36,754 nt of DNA from JAIMBK01 sp040755215 (GCA_040755215.1 JBFMBG010000029.1:1-36754), one strand, 5' to 3'. Shown: positions 1-8,671, numbered from the stretch's first letter. Notes: generated by a model from the letters alone, not told the origin. Numbers and translations: made by a program.

Positions 1-92
1 TTTGTGCCTGTTGCCTTTGTGCCTTTGTGCCTGTTGCCTTTGTGCCTTTGTGCCTGTTGCCTTTGTGCCTTTGTGCCTGTTGCCTTTGTGCC
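1..92. repeat. 23-bp tandem repeat, four perfect copies (runs off left edge)
   Basis: Copies lie at 1-23, 24-46, 47-69 and 70-92 and are identical by eye. Each unit is built from the word TTTGTGCC, then TGTTGCC, then TTTGTGCC again, so the array also has a finer internal repeat. It ends about 30 bp before the flhA start and may extend left of the window. The unit length is not a multiple of three, so an open frame through it changes phase with each copy; such frames are probably not coding. Confidence 0.95.
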
Positions 93-122
93 TATAAACA
101 TGAAAGGAGTATCCCATCGACA

Positions 123-2204
123 ATGCCTACTCCCTTGCAGGCGCAACTCCGCAAACGCCTTAGATCAAACACCGACCTGGCCATCGCCGGCCTGATCGTG
201 GGCATCATCCTGATGATCATCATTCCCATGCCCCCGCAGGCGCTGGACATCTTGCTGTCCGTCAGCATCACCCTGGGGCTGGTCATCCTTTTGATCACCA
301 TGTTCACCACCGAACCGCTGCAGTTTTCCGTTTTTCCGGCGCTGTTGCTGGTGACCACCCTTTACCGGCTCGCCCTGAATATCTCTTCCACCCGCCTGAT
401 CCTCGGCCAGGCCTACGCTGGGAAGGTCATCGACGCCTTCGGGCACGTCGTGGTCAGCGGCAATTATATTGTCGGTTTCATTGTCTTTATCATCATTACG
501 GTGATCCAGTTCGTGGTCATCACCAGCGGGGCCGGCCGGGTGGCCGAAGTGGCGGCCCGCTTTACCTTAGACGCCATGCCCGGTAAGCAGATGAGCATTG
601 ACGCGGAATTCAACGCCGGACTGATCAGCGAGCCGGAGGCCCGGGAAAAAAGGCGCCGCCTGCAGCGGGAAGCGGATTTCTTCGGCGCCATGGACGGGGC
701 CAGCAAGTTTGTGCGCGGCGACGCCATCGCCGGCGTGATCATCACGCTGATTAATATCATCGGCGGCCTGGCCATCGGCACCTTGCAAAAGGGGATGCCC
801 GTGGCGGAAGCAGTCCAGACCTATACTATCCTGACTATCGGCGACGGGTTGGTTACCCAAGTTCCTGCCGTGCTTATTTCCACGGCGGCGGGCATTCTGG
901 TGACCCGGGCCACCTCCGACGCCAACTTCGGCACGGAGTTGTCCCGCCAGTTCACGGCTTTTCCAAAGATCCTTTTCCTGGTGGCGGGGATTCTTTTCCT
1001 GCTGGCCCTGATCCCGGCCATGCCCCACGTTGTGCTCCTGGTGCTGGCGGCCGGGACCGGCCTGTTTGCCTATAACTTAAGCCAGGCCAGGCAGCGTTTT
1101 GAATATACCCGCCAGGAAGCCCTGGTCAAGCAGCAGATGCAGGAGAAAAGCAAGCAGCCGGAAAATGTGGCCACTTACTTCCAGGTGGACCCCCTCCAGA
1201 TCGAGATTGGTTATAACCTCATCCCCCTCACCGACGAGAGCCAGGGCGGCGACCTGCTGGCCCGCCTGGCGGCGGTGCGCCGGCAGTGCGCGCTGGAGCT
1301 GGGGATTTACGTGCGGCCCATCCGGATCAGGGACAACCTGAGCTTGCCCCCCAACGGCTATATCTTCAAATTGCGCGGGGAACAGAGTGCTTCCGGCGAG
1401 TTGCTGCCCGGCTATTACCTGGCCATGGACCCCACCGGGCAGGTTAAGGATGTCCCGGGAATTCCCACCAAAGAACCCACGTTTGGCCTGCCGGCCTGGT
1501 GGGTGCCGGCCGGTGAAAAGGAGAAGCTGGAGATGGCCGGTTTAACGGTGGTCGATCTTTCTACCGTTTTGGTTACGCACCTCACGGAGTTTATCAAGGT
1601 AAACGCTCACGTGCTTTTGGGGCGCCAGGAAGTGAAGGAGCTGCTGGAGGCCGTAAAAGAAAAAGACCCGGCGGTGGTTGAGGAGTTGACTTCTGATTTG
1701 CTGTCGCTGGGAGAAATCCAAAAGGTTTTCCAGAACCTGCTGAAGGAAGGCATTCCCTTGCGCGACCTGGTGACCATTGGCGAGGCTCTGGCCGACGGCG
1801 CCCGGATGTCCAGGGACACCGATTTTTTGACCGACCACGTCCGCAGCGCTTTGGCCCGGACCATCAGCCGGCTTTATTTGAGCCCGCAAAACAAGCTGGA
1901 GGTGATTACTATCCACCCGAAGCTGGAGCAGTTGCTCATCGATTCCATCCAGCAAACCCAGTTGGGCGCCTACCCGGTGCTGGAGCCGGGGCTGGCGCGG
2001 CAAATTCTGGAGAAGATCAAGGTCGCTGCCGAGAAAATGATCCAGCGCACCGGGAAAGCGGTCGTTTTATGCTCCCCCCGCGCGCGGCTGCCCCTGCGCA
2101 GGCTTACGGAACGCTACCTCCCGGGCGTGGCGATCTTATCCTTGAACGAAATTATGCCGAATATAGAAGTAGAGGTGGTCGGGACGGTGAATGAGCAGAC
2201 ATGA
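123..2204 (+). CDS. flhA: Flagellar type III export gate protein FlhA
   Basis: FlhA is the large membrane component of the flagellar type III export gate; its cytoplasmic domain binds chaperone-substrate complexes. The 693-residue product has the expected layout: a hydrophobic N-terminal half (about residues 15-310) with several membrane segments and the conserved stretch around ARFTLDAMPGKQMSIDAE, then a soluble C-terminal domain with the family block LVTIGEALADGARMSRD. I chose ATG 123 because AAAGGAGT lies at 103-110. The frame is open further left, but only through the tandem repeat, and FlhA proteins are about this length. It overlaps flhF by 4 nt (ATGA), so the two are probably translationally coupled. 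Confidence 0.96.
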   Translation: MPTPLQAQLRKRLRSNTDLAIAGLIVGIILMIIIPMPPQALDILLSVSITLGLVILLITMFTTEPLQFSVFPALLLVTTLYRLALNISSTRLILGQAYAGKVIDAFGHVVVSGNYIVGFIVFIIITVIQFVVITSGAGRVAEVAARFTLDAMPGKQMSIDAEFNAGLISEPEAREKRRRLQREADFFGAMDGASKFVRGDAIAGVIITLINIIGGLAIGTLQKGMPVAEAVQTYTILTIGDGLVTQVPAVLISTAAGILVTRATSDANFGTELSRQFTAFPKILFLVAGILFLLALIPAMPHVVLLVLAAGTGLFAYNLSQARQRFEYTRQEALVKQQMQEKSKQPENVATYFQVDPLQIEIGYNLIPLTDESQGGDLLARLAAVRRQCALELGIYVRPIRIRDNLSLPPNGYIFKLRGEQSASGELLPGYYLAMDPTGQVKDVPGIPTKEPTFGLPAWWVPAGEKEKLEMAGLTVVDLSTVLVTHLTEFIKVNAHVLLGRQEVKELLEAVKEKDPAVVEELTSDLLSLGEIQKVFQNLLKEGIPLRDLVTIGEALADGARMSRDTDFLTDHVRSALARTISRLYLSPQNKLEVITIHPKLEQLLIDSIQQTQLGAYPVLEPGLARQILEKIKVAAEKMIQRTGKAVVLCSPRARLPLRRLTERYLPGVAILSLNEIMPNIEVEVVGTVNEQT

Positions 2205-3322
2205 AAATTAAAAAGTACATTGTCCGGGAAATGCAGGAGGCGATGCAGTTAATCAGGGAGGATTTGGGCCCGGAGGCGGTCATCATCAGCAGCTACCCTT
2301 TGCCGCGCAGAGGCTTAAGGGACTTTTTCAACCCGCGCCAGCTTGAAGTTACGGCCGCCGTGGACGATTCCGAAAGCCCCGTTTTCCGAAGGTTTTCCTT
2401 TGCACAGAAGCAGATTGCGCCTTCTTCCGGCGGTTTTTTCCCGGTCCGGGAGGAAAAGTATGGCCAGCGATTTAATAATATTTTAAGGCAGAGGGAGTTT
2501 AGCATGAATTATCTGGAAAACTGGCGCCGGCGCCTTCGGGTGATGGATGTGGAGGAAAAAATTATTGACCTTCTCTTTGCTGATTTGCAAAAGGAAGTTC
2601 CCGAAAGCGACGTTCTCGATCCGGACGAATACGTCGGCCTGTTGATTAAAAAAAGAATCATCGCCCTGGTGGAACCTGTATATAAGCGGCAGCAAAATCC
2701 TCCCTTGTGCTTTTTCGTCGGACCCACCGGGGTGGGGAAAACCTTTACGCTGGCCAAGCTGGCCACCAGGCTGGCCGCCCTGGAGCACAAAAGAGTGGCC
2801 CTGATCAGCGTGGGCGCCGGCCGCCTGCAGGCGGTTGAAGAACTCAAGGTTTTGACCCGGCCGGCTGCGCTTTCCGTCGAGGTGGTAACCACGCCGGCCG
2901 AGCTGGCGATTGCCGTGCGCAACCAGGTGGATAAAGACATGATTTTTGTCGACACGGAAGGCATTCCTTCCCAAAATGCCGCCCAAATGCTGCGGCTGAA
3001 AAGTTTTCTGGATGTGCTGGAACAGCCCAAAGACGTTTTTCTGGTGTTGAGTTGCCCCACCAGAAACAGGGACCTCTACAAAGTGATCACGGACTTCGGC
3101 CGGCTGAATTTTTCCCGGATTATCCTTACCAAGCTGGATGAAACGGAAACATACGGTTCCCTGCTCAACGCCGTTTGTTATGCGGGCAGACCGGTTGCCT
3201 ATCTAGCCACCGGACTGGCCATTCCGGACGATCTCCGGCCGCTTGACCCGCGGAAACTGGCGGAGATCCTCCTCAAAGGGGCTCAGGAAGTGAATGAACG
3301 GGCTTTTGAAATTAACCTCTGA
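2201..3322 (+). CDS. flhF: Flagellar SRP-type GTPase FlhF, divergent GTPase motifs
   Basis: FlhF is a signal-recognition-particle-type GTPase that helps set flagellum position and number, usually with FlhG. The 373-residue protein has a variable N-terminal basic domain, a P-loop GPTGVGKT at about residue 174, and a G4-type TKLDE at about 310 followed by ETYGSLLN. Two other motifs are unusual. Where the family normally has DTYR-type residues it reads VGAGRLQAVEEL (about 204), and the usual DTAGR is DTEGIPSQ (about 251). Nucleotide hydrolysis may therefore be altered. It overlaps flhA by 4 nt and flhG by 29 nt. The identity is secure from motif order and context. Confidence 0.93.
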   Translation: MKIKKYIVREMQEAMQLIREDLGPEAVIISSYPLPRRGLRDFFNPRQLEVTAAVDDSESPVFRRFSFAQKQIAPSSGGFFPVREEKYGQRFNNILRQREFSMNYLENWRRRLRVMDVEEKIIDLLFADLQKEVPESDVLDPDEYVGLLIKKRIIALVEPVYKRQQNPPLCFFVGPTGVGKTFTLAKLATRLAALEHKRVALISVGAGRLQAVEELKVLTRPAALSVEVVTTPAELAIAVRNQVDKDMIFVDTEGIPSQNAAQMLRLKSFLDVLEQPKDVFLVLSCPTRNRDLYKVITDFGRLNFSRIILTKLDETETYGSLLNAVCYAGRPVAYLATGLAIPDDLRPLDPRKLAEILLKGAQEVNERAFEINL

Positions 3323-4142
3323 GGATCGCTTTCCGCGGCAAGGGGCCAGGGTAATTGCCGTCACCAGCGGCAAGGGCGGGGTCGGCAAGACCAACCTGGT
3401 GGTCAACCTTTCCCTGGCCCTGGCGCGCCTGGGCAGGCGGGTAATTATTCTGGACGCCGACCTGGGCCTGGCCAACGCGGAAGTTCTCATGGGGGTTACG
3501 CCCCTTTATACGTTGTTTGATTGCCTGTCCGGGAGGAAAGAAATTAATGAGATTTTAACACCCGCACCTCTGGGAGTGCAAATTATTTCGGGCGGGTCGG
3601 GTTTTGTGGAGCTGGCCAACCTGGACAGCCGGCAGCAGCAAAAAATTATTGATGCACTGGTTTTTCTTGACGAAGCCGATTTTGTGTTGATTGACACCGG
3701 GGCGGGAATTTCCCGGAATGTGCTCGGGTTTGTCGCGGCCGCGGAAGAAGTAATTGTCGTGCTCACCCCGGAGCCGACTTCGCTTACCGATGCCTACAGC
3801 CTGATCAAGATCCTGGCCAAATTTAAAGTCCACCGGCAGGTTATGCTGGTGGTCAACCGCGCCGCCGACGAACGCGAAGCGGCCGCTACCGTGAAAAAAA
3901 TGGCGGCGGTGGTGGAGCGCTTTTTAGAGATGCAACTGGTTCACCTGGGTTCCATCTGCGAAGACCGGGCGGTTTTAAGAGCGGTGCGCGGACAGCGGCC
4001 GTTTGTCCTCTTCGAACCGCAAAGCAGACCGGCTTTAAATATCGAGTTCATGGCCCGGCGCCTGGCGAATGAGGAGTGTTCTGTTCCGCAGGGAAAAACT
4101 TTTCGCGGTTTTGTGCAAAAAATGGTCCGTTTTTTCCGTTAG
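3294..4142 (+). CDS. flhG: MinD-like ATPase FlhG (YlxH)
   Basis: FlhG is a MinD/ParA-type ATPase that controls flagellum number and placement and stimulates FlhF. The 282-residue product carries the deviant Walker A KGGVGKT (about residues 27-33), the Walker A' stretch IILDADLGLANAE, and FVLIDTGAGIS as Walker B. The start ATG 3294 has AGGAAGTG upstream and lies inside flhF, giving a 29-nt overlap, which fits coupled expression. The C-terminal tail is rich in Phe, Arg and Lys and could be the membrane-targeting helix usual in MinD relatives. Partner FlhF in this strain has altered GTPase motifs. Confidence 0.95.
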   Translation: MNGLLKLTSEDRFPRQGARVIAVTSGKGGVGKTNLVVNLSLALARLGRRVIILDADLGLANAEVLMGVTPLYTLFDCLSGRKEINEILTPAPLGVQIISGGSGFVELANLDSRQQQKIIDALVFLDEADFVLIDTGAGISRNVLGFVAAAEEVIVVLTPEPTSLTDAYSLIKILAKFKVHRQVMLVVNRAADEREAAATVKKMAAVVERFLEMQLVHLGSICEDRAVLRAVRGQRPFVLFEPQSRPALNIEFMARRLANEECSVPQGKTFRGFVQKMVRFFR

Positions 4143-4153
4143 GGGGTCTTTTC

Positions 4154-4813
4154 TTGCCAGTTTTGCCTGAACTCAAAATCCGGCAAAAAATTATGGTTAC
4201 CCGGAAAGGGGAAAAACAATGGTTTTTCTCAACCATTCAGGATATCAGGGATGGGGAGTTATATATTGAGATCCCGCGCCAGGGCGAAAGTGCCTTAGTC
4301 CTTTACCCGGGGGAAGAAGTAGACGTAAGGTTTTCGGCCGAGGGCGCCAGTTATGTTTTTTCCTCCCGCGTGATCGGCAAGACGCTGGACAGCATCCCGC
4401 TTTTTCGCCTGGCGCCGCCCGGAGATGTCCAGCGCATCCAGCAACGCAACTTCGTGCGCTTGCCGGTGGCTTTAGAAGTGTTCTACGCTCTGCCGCCGGA
4501 AAAAAACCGCCGGCCCAGGTATAAGAAAGCGATCAGCATTGACTTAAGCGGCGGCGGCATGCGTCTGGCCGTAAATGAACTCCTGGCGGAAGGCACCTTG
4601 TTAAACTTAAAGTTTTCTTTGCCATTAAAAAAAGGGATTAAAGAAATATCTACCGCCGGTAAGATCGTGCGCCGGTGGGCGTTCGAGACGGAAGGCGTGG
4701 TAACGTACCAGGTAGCTGTTGAATTTCAAGGAATAGGCCGGACCCAGCAGGATTACATTGTTAATTTCATCTTCAGCCGGATGGCCGAACAGGGGCGCTT
4801 AAAGAGATCCTAG
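4154..4813 (+). CDS. PilZ-domain c-di-GMP receptor (YcgR-like flagellar brake)
   Basis: The 219-residue protein has an N-terminal YcgR-type domain (about 1-95) and a C-terminal PilZ domain. Both c-di-GMP binding motifs are visible: RNFVR in QQRNFVRLPV (RxxxR) and DLSGGG (D/NxSxxG). In relatives it binds c-di-GMP and slows the flagellar motor or alters the switch. I chose TTG 4154 because AGGGGG lies about 8 nt upstream. The same frame stays open to an ATG at 4076 inside flhG, but that would put a long overlap and a low-complexity N-terminus on the protein. It sits between flhG and the motility sigma gene, so a motility role is well supported. Confidence 0.9.
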   Translation: MPVLPELKIRQKIMVTRKGEKQWFFSTIQDIRDGELYIEIPRQGESALVLYPGEEVDVRFSAEGASYVFSSRVIGKTLDSIPLFRLAPPGDVQRIQQRNFVRLPVALEVFYALPPEKNRRPRYKKAISIDLSGGGMRLAVNELLAEGTLLNLKFSLPLKKGIKEISTAGKIVRRWAFETEGVVTYQVAVEFQGIGRTQQDYIVNFIFSRMAEQGRLKRS

Positions 4814-4836
4814 CCCGGAATTGGAAGTGATGGTGT

Positions 4837-5592
4837 ATGTCCAGCGCTCAACTTTTGGATCAGTACCAAAGAACCAGGAACGAGGATATAAAGCAACAAC
4901 TGGTGCTTTCCTACCTCTGGCTGGTCAGGCACCTGGCGGGGCGGCTGGCCGTGAGATTGCCGGCGGCCATTAACCAGGAAGACCTGGAAAGCTGCGGCAT
5001 TCTGGGCCTGCTGGAAGCCATTGAGAAATTTGACCCGGCGATGGGGCGGGATTTTGAAAGTTACGCCTACGTGCGCATCCGGGGCGCCATGCTGGACGAG
5101 TTGCGCCGGGTCAACTGGATACCGCGCACGATCTGGCAAAAACTGCAGGCAATCCGGGCGGCGCGGGAAAAGCTGGAAAATTCTATAGATGGGGTGAGTG
5201 AAGAAGCCGTCGCCCGCGAGGTGGGCTGGGAGGTGGCGGAAGTGCGGCGGCTGGATGCCCATTCCCGCCGGATTTACGCCGTTTCCCTGGATGAAGTGGC
5301 GGCGACGGCGGGCGGGGAAACGGTTCGCCTGGGCGATGTCATTCCGGATGAGACGAGCCCCGACCCGCTGGACCTGGTGACCGAAGAGGACAACCGGCAG
5401 CTGTTGGTGCAGGCCATTGAAAGCCTGAACGAAAAGGACCGGTTGATCCTGTCCCTGTATTACCAGAAGGGTTTGACTCTGAAAGAAATCGGGAAGATTC
5501 TGGAAGTATCCGAGTCGCGCGTCTGCCAGTTGCACGGGCGTGCGTTGAAGAGGCTGCGCAAGAGGCTCGAAGAGTTATCCCTGGGGGGTTAA
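4837..5592 (+). CDS. fliA: Motility sigma factor (FliA / sigma-28 / SigD type)
   Basis: This 251-residue sigma-70-family factor directs RNA polymerase to late flagellar and chemotaxis promoters. Region 2 is clear (LESCGILGLLEAIEKFDP, then FESYAYVRIRGAMLDELR). Region 3 holds the conserved alternation of E and R residues, and region 4 ends with LTLKEIGKILEVSESRVCQL, a helix-turn-helix, followed by a basic tail. The DELRRVNWIPR stretch is typical of FliA/SigD. The start ATG 4837 has GGAAGTGAT upstream. Its place between flhG/PilZ and the flgF/flgG genes matches Bacillus and Clostridia operons, where sigD follows flhG and the che genes. No anti-sigma factor (FlgM) is seen here. Confidence 0.95.
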   Translation: MSSAQLLDQYQRTRNEDIKQQLVLSYLWLVRHLAGRLAVRLPAAINQEDLESCGILGLLEAIEKFDPAMGRDFESYAYVRIRGAMLDELRRVNWIPRTIWQKLQAIRAAREKLENSIDGVSEEAVAREVGWEVAEVRRLDAHSRRIYAVSLDEVAATAGGETVRLGDVIPDETSPDPLDLVTEEDNRQLLVQAIESLNEKDRLILSLYYQKGLTLKEIGKILEVSESRVCQLHGRALKRLRKRLEELSLGG

Positions 5593-5641
5593 GGAAGAGG
5601 AAGGACTGGAGTTGAAAATTTAGGAAGGAGGTTTGGAAATC

Positions 5642-6430
5642 ATGATCAGGGGGCTTTACACCGCCGGGGCGGGGATGGGCGTAGAACAGGCCCGCCTGGA
5701 CGCCCTGGCCAATAACTTGCTTAACGCGACCACCAGCGGCTACAAAAAGGACCGGGTGGTGCAAACGCCTTTCCCCCAGCTTTTGTTGGTGCAAAGGCAG
5801 CAGGAAACCATCGGTGGTTTACCCGCCCGGTGGGAATTCGTCGGCCTTTCCAACCAGGGGGCGGCGGTGCGCCGGGTGGTAACCGACTTTGCGTCCGGCC
5901 TGATCCAGGAAACCGGAGAATTTACCGACCTCGCCCTGGCCAACCGGAATTGTTTTTTCACCGTAAGTGCGCCCACGCCTGGAGATCCCGCCCGGGAGCT
6001 GTATACCAGGGACGGTGCTTTTTCCATCGACGGGGAAGGGTATCTGGTGACTGCCCGGGGGGAAAGGGTGCTGGGGGAAACAGGACCTGTTTATATCGGG
6101 GAAGAAGGAATTTTTTCCGTGAGTGCGGAAGGGATTATCGCCACCCCCGGGCAAGGGGAAATAGACAGGCTTCGCCTGGTCGAGTTCGCCGATCCGGCGG
6201 TTTTAAATAAAACGGGGAACAACTCATTTACGGCGCCGCCGGGCGCGGGGCAGCCGGCCGCTGACCCGCAGGTCAGGCAGGGTTTTCTGGAACGCTCCAA
6301 CGTAAGCATGGCTGCAGAAATGGTCGGTTTGATCACGGTGGTCAGGGCCTACGAGGCCAACTCGCGCATCCTCCAGGCGCACAACGACCTGCTCGGTTTG
6401 GCGGTAAACCAAGTGGGGAGCCTGAAATAG
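5642..6430 (+). CDS. flgF: Flagellar rod/hook-family protein, FlgF-like (FlhO type)
   Basis: This 262-residue protein belongs to the FlgF/FlgG/FlgE family of axial rod and hook subunits, exported through the flagellar type III system. The N-terminal signature is present (LDALANNLLNATTSGYKKD) and so is the C-terminal helix that pairs with it in the filament (MVGLITVVRAYEANSRILQAHN). I start at ATG 5642, which has AGGAAGGAGG at 5622-5631. An in-frame TTG at 5633 lies against that ribosome site and cannot be used with it. The following gene is a second member of the family; the pair is like flhO-flhP of Bacillus. Which is FlgF and which FlgG is assigned by order and by the better FlgG signature of the second. 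Confidence 0.85.
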   Translation: MIRGLYTAGAGMGVEQARLDALANNLLNATTSGYKKDRVVQTPFPQLLLVQRQQETIGGLPARWEFVGLSNQGAAVRRVVTDFASGLIQETGEFTDLALANRNCFFTVSAPTPGDPARELYTRDGAFSIDGEGYLVTARGERVLGETGPVYIGEEGIFSVSAEGIIATPGQGEIDRLRLVEFADPAVLNKTGNNSFTAPPGAGQPAADPQVRQGFLERSNVSMAAEMVGLITVVRAYEANSRILQAHNDLLGLAVNQVGSLK

Positions 6431-6586
6431 TGTGGGTATAGGACCACGCGGTAATCAAGCAGCGTTGCCTGGTTCTCGTGCCTTAAGGCAAACCGGTGTC
6501 TGGTCGGTCGCAGAGCACAGGGAGCGACGGCAAACGAACGGCGGGATAAGGATATTTTCAGGGTTGTGTGGAAAGGAGTGTTTTTT
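6431..6586 (+). other. 155-nt structured spacer between two rod genes
   Basis: This gap is unusually long for the operon, where most genes overlap or nearly touch. It contains a perfect 12-bp palindrome TGCCTTAAGGCA (6479-6490) and a GTCGC/GCGAC stem a little downstream. It also has GGCAAACC followed by GGTCGCAGAGC, which faintly recalls the core of c-di-GMP-I riboswitches, but the order of elements and the GAAA loop do not fit. No coding frame is convincing. The ribosome site GAAAGGAGTG for the next gene lies at 6571-6580. Confidence 0.35.
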
Positions 6587-7369
6587 ATGTTACGTACGAT
6601 CGCCAACGGCCGCGCGGGGGTAATTGCCCAGCAAATCCGCCTGGACACGATCGCCAACAACATGGCCAACGTTAACACGACGGCTTTTAAAAAGCAAGAA
6701 GTATCATTTGCCGACCTGCTCTACCAGGAAATGAACGCCGCCGGCCGCCCGGTGGAAAAGGAACCAACCGCCGCCAACCCCGTCCACGGCGCGGGCGTAA
6801 AAGTCGCCGCCCTGCCCAGGGACTTCTCCCCCGGGGCGCAAATCCTCACTGGCCGGCCGTTGGACATCGCCATCGCGGGGGAGGGATTCCTGCAGGTGGA
6901 ACTGCCCGACGGAAGATATGCCTATACGCGCAACGGGGTTCTCAATGTGACTCCCGAAGGCAACCTGGTCGACGGAAACGGCTACCCGCTTTCCCCGGGA
7001 ATCACCCTGCCGGAAAATTACCAGGGGATCACTATCAGGTTCGACGGAACGGTCCTGGCTGCGGGGGAAGACGGCGTCCTCGCGCAAGCGGGGCAGTTGT
7101 CCCTCTACCGGTTTGTTAACCCCGCCGGCCTGGAGGCTTTCGGAAATAATCTTTATGTCGCTACGCCGGCCAGCGGAGAACCCCTGGAGGGTACGCCGGG
7201 GGAAGCGGGTTTTGGCGTTTTGCGGCAGGGTTATCTGGAAGCTTCCAACGTGGACCTGACCAGGGAAATGGCCGGTCTGATCGAAACCCAACGGGCCTAC
7301 CAGGTTGCTCTGCGGATTATTCAAAATGCGGAAGAATTGTGGAATATAGCCAATAACTTGCGAAAGTAG
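6587..7369 (+). CDS. flgG: Flagellar distal-rod protein FlgG-like (FlhP type)
   Basis: This 260-residue axial rod protein has the N-terminal signature IRLDTIANNMANVNTTAFKK, the FlgG-type core TGRPLDIAIAGEGFLQV, and the C-terminal helix MAGLIETQRAYQVALRIIQ. ATG 6587 is preceded by GAAAGGAGTG at good spacing. A GTG at 6566 is in frame, but starting there would translate the ribosome site itself. It follows its paralogue after a 155-nt gap and is followed closely by cheD. It is likely exported and assembled between rod and hook. Confidence 0.88.
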   Translation: MLRTIANGRAGVIAQQIRLDTIANNMANVNTTAFKKQEVSFADLLYQEMNAAGRPVEKEPTAANPVHGAGVKVAALPRDFSPGAQILTGRPLDIAIAGEGFLQVELPDGRYAYTRNGVLNVTPEGNLVDGNGYPLSPGITLPENYQGITIRFDGTVLAAGEDGVLAQAGQLSLYRFVNPAGLEAFGNNLYVATPASGEPLEGTPGEAGFGVLRQGYLEASNVDLTREMAGLIETQRAYQVALRIIQNAEELWNIANNLRK

Positions 7370-7382
7370 AGTGTGAACAAAA

Positions 7383-7877
7383 CTGTTCGGTAATAATTTA
7401 GAAATTCAGGTAGGTATTGCCGATTACAAAATCACCCGGGAGCCCGGACGCCTGATCACCCTCGGGTTAGGCTCTTGCGTAGGGGTCACCCTTTACGATC
7501 CGTTGACGAAAATCGGCGGCTTGCTGCACCTGATGTTACCCGACAGCACCCAGTTCAACAACGTAACAAAGCCGGCCAAGTTTGCCGATTTGGGAATCCC
7601 CCTGCTGGTTGCTGAACTGCAAAAAAAAGGGGCCGCTACCAGGCGGCTGCAGGCCAAGCTGGTGGGCGGCGCGCAGATGTTCTCCGGAATGGACGATTCC
7701 ATGGTTTTGAATATCGGGCAGCGGAACGTGGAAAAAACCCGCGCCGTTCTGGCCGAACTGGGGATTAAAATCTTTGCCGAGGAAGTGGGCGGAAACAGGG
7801 GCCGGACGATGATTCTGGATACGACGGACGGAAAAGTAATCGTCCGGATGTTGGGCAATATTCAAAAGGTGATCTGA
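7383..7877 (+). CDS. cheD: Chemoreceptor glutamine deamidase CheD, non-standard start codon
   Basis: CheD deamidates specific glutamines of chemoreceptors and is regulated by binding CheC. The catalytic block is visible as TLGLGSCVGV followed by GGLLHLMLP; counted from CTG 7383 the predicted residues are Thr26, Cys32 and His49. Length (164) fits the family. The frame has no ATG, GTG or TTG between the in-frame stop at 7374 and TTG 7503, and starting at 7503 would remove the catalytic Cys. The best start is CTG 7383, with GAGTG about 9 nt upstream; ATT 7404 is another choice. A sequencing error or a real frameshift just after GTG 7373 is also possible. The function is sure; the start is not. 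Confidence 0.85.
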   Translation: MFGNNLEIQVGIADYKITREPGRLITLGLGSCVGVTLYDPLTKIGGLLHLMLPDSTQFNNVTKPAKFADLGIPLLVAELQKKGAATRRLQAKLVGGAQMFSGMDDSMVLNIGQRNVEKTRAVLAELGIKIFAEEVGGNRGRTMILDTTDGKVIVRMLGNIQKVI

Positions 7878-7879
7878 CG

Positions 7880-8671
7880 ATGGATTTCGTTCAATTTAAG
7901 GAGAAAATCCGGCAAACCTTCGGCCTGGATTTAAACAGCTACAAAGAAAATCAGTTGCGCCGGCGGTTGACCGGCTACCTGGCCAGACAAAATCTGCCCG
8001 GCTACCACGCGCTGTTTGCCCGGCTCGAAAAGGACCGCCACGCTTACGAATCTTTTCTGGATTTTTTAACCATCAACGTTTCGGAATTTTTTCGCGACCC
8101 GGCCAGGTGGGCGGAACTGGCCGAGCAAATTCTGCCGGAATTGCTGGCCGGCAAACCAAGGCTCAAGATCTGGAGCGCGGCCTGCGCCAACGGGGCGGAG
8201 CCCTATTCCCTGGCCATTATTTTGAAAGAGCTTACGCCGCTGCGCCAGCATCATTTGCTGGCCACGGACATCGATAAAAACATTCTGGCTCAGGCGCTGC
8301 AGGGGCGCTATCACCCCGACGCGGTTCGCCACGTGAGCCGGGAACGTTTAAATAAATTTTTTGAGCAAGCCGGGAATGATTTTGCAATTAAGGATGAAAT
8401 CAAGAAAATGGTCACTTTTCGCCAGCACGATCTGTTGACCCAGCCTTTTGAGGACGGTTATGATCTCATCGTCTGCAGAAACGTAAGCATTTATTTCACG
8501 CGCGCCGCCCAGGATCAGTTAAATAATAAACTGGCCAAAAGCTTAACCAGGGGAGGGTTTTTGTTTATAGGAGGCAGTGAAATGATTTTTAACTACAAGG
8601 AGCTTGGCCTGGAAAGAGTGCGCACCAGCTTTTACCGCAAAATAACGTTTCCCGGGGAGGTGAAGAGGTGA
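7880..8671 (+). CDS. cheR: Chemoreceptor glutamate methyltransferase CheR
   Basis: CheR transfers methyl groups from S-adenosylmethionine to receptor glutamates during adaptation. The 263-residue protein has the usual small helical N-terminal domain (about 1-75, with LRRRLTGYLAR and FLTINVSEFFRD) and the SAM-binding methyltransferase domain. That domain shows IWSAACANGAEPYSLA, ATDIDKNIL and LIVCRNVSIYFT. The last motif normally reads CRNVLIYF, a small difference. It starts 2 nt after cheD and its stop overlaps the cheC start. With cheC and cheD it makes up the adaptation module. Confidence 0.95.
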   Translation: MDFVQFKEKIRQTFGLDLNSYKENQLRRRLTGYLARQNLPGYHALFARLEKDRHAYESFLDFLTINVSEFFRDPARWAELAEQILPELLAGKPRLKIWSAACANGAEPYSLAIILKELTPLRQHHLLATDIDKNILAQALQGRYHPDAVRHVSRERLNKFFEQAGNDFAIKDEIKKMVTFRQHDLLTQPFEDGYDLIVCRNVSIYFTRAAQDQLNNKLAKSLTRGGFLFIGGSEMIFNYKELGLERVRTSFYRKITFPGEVKR

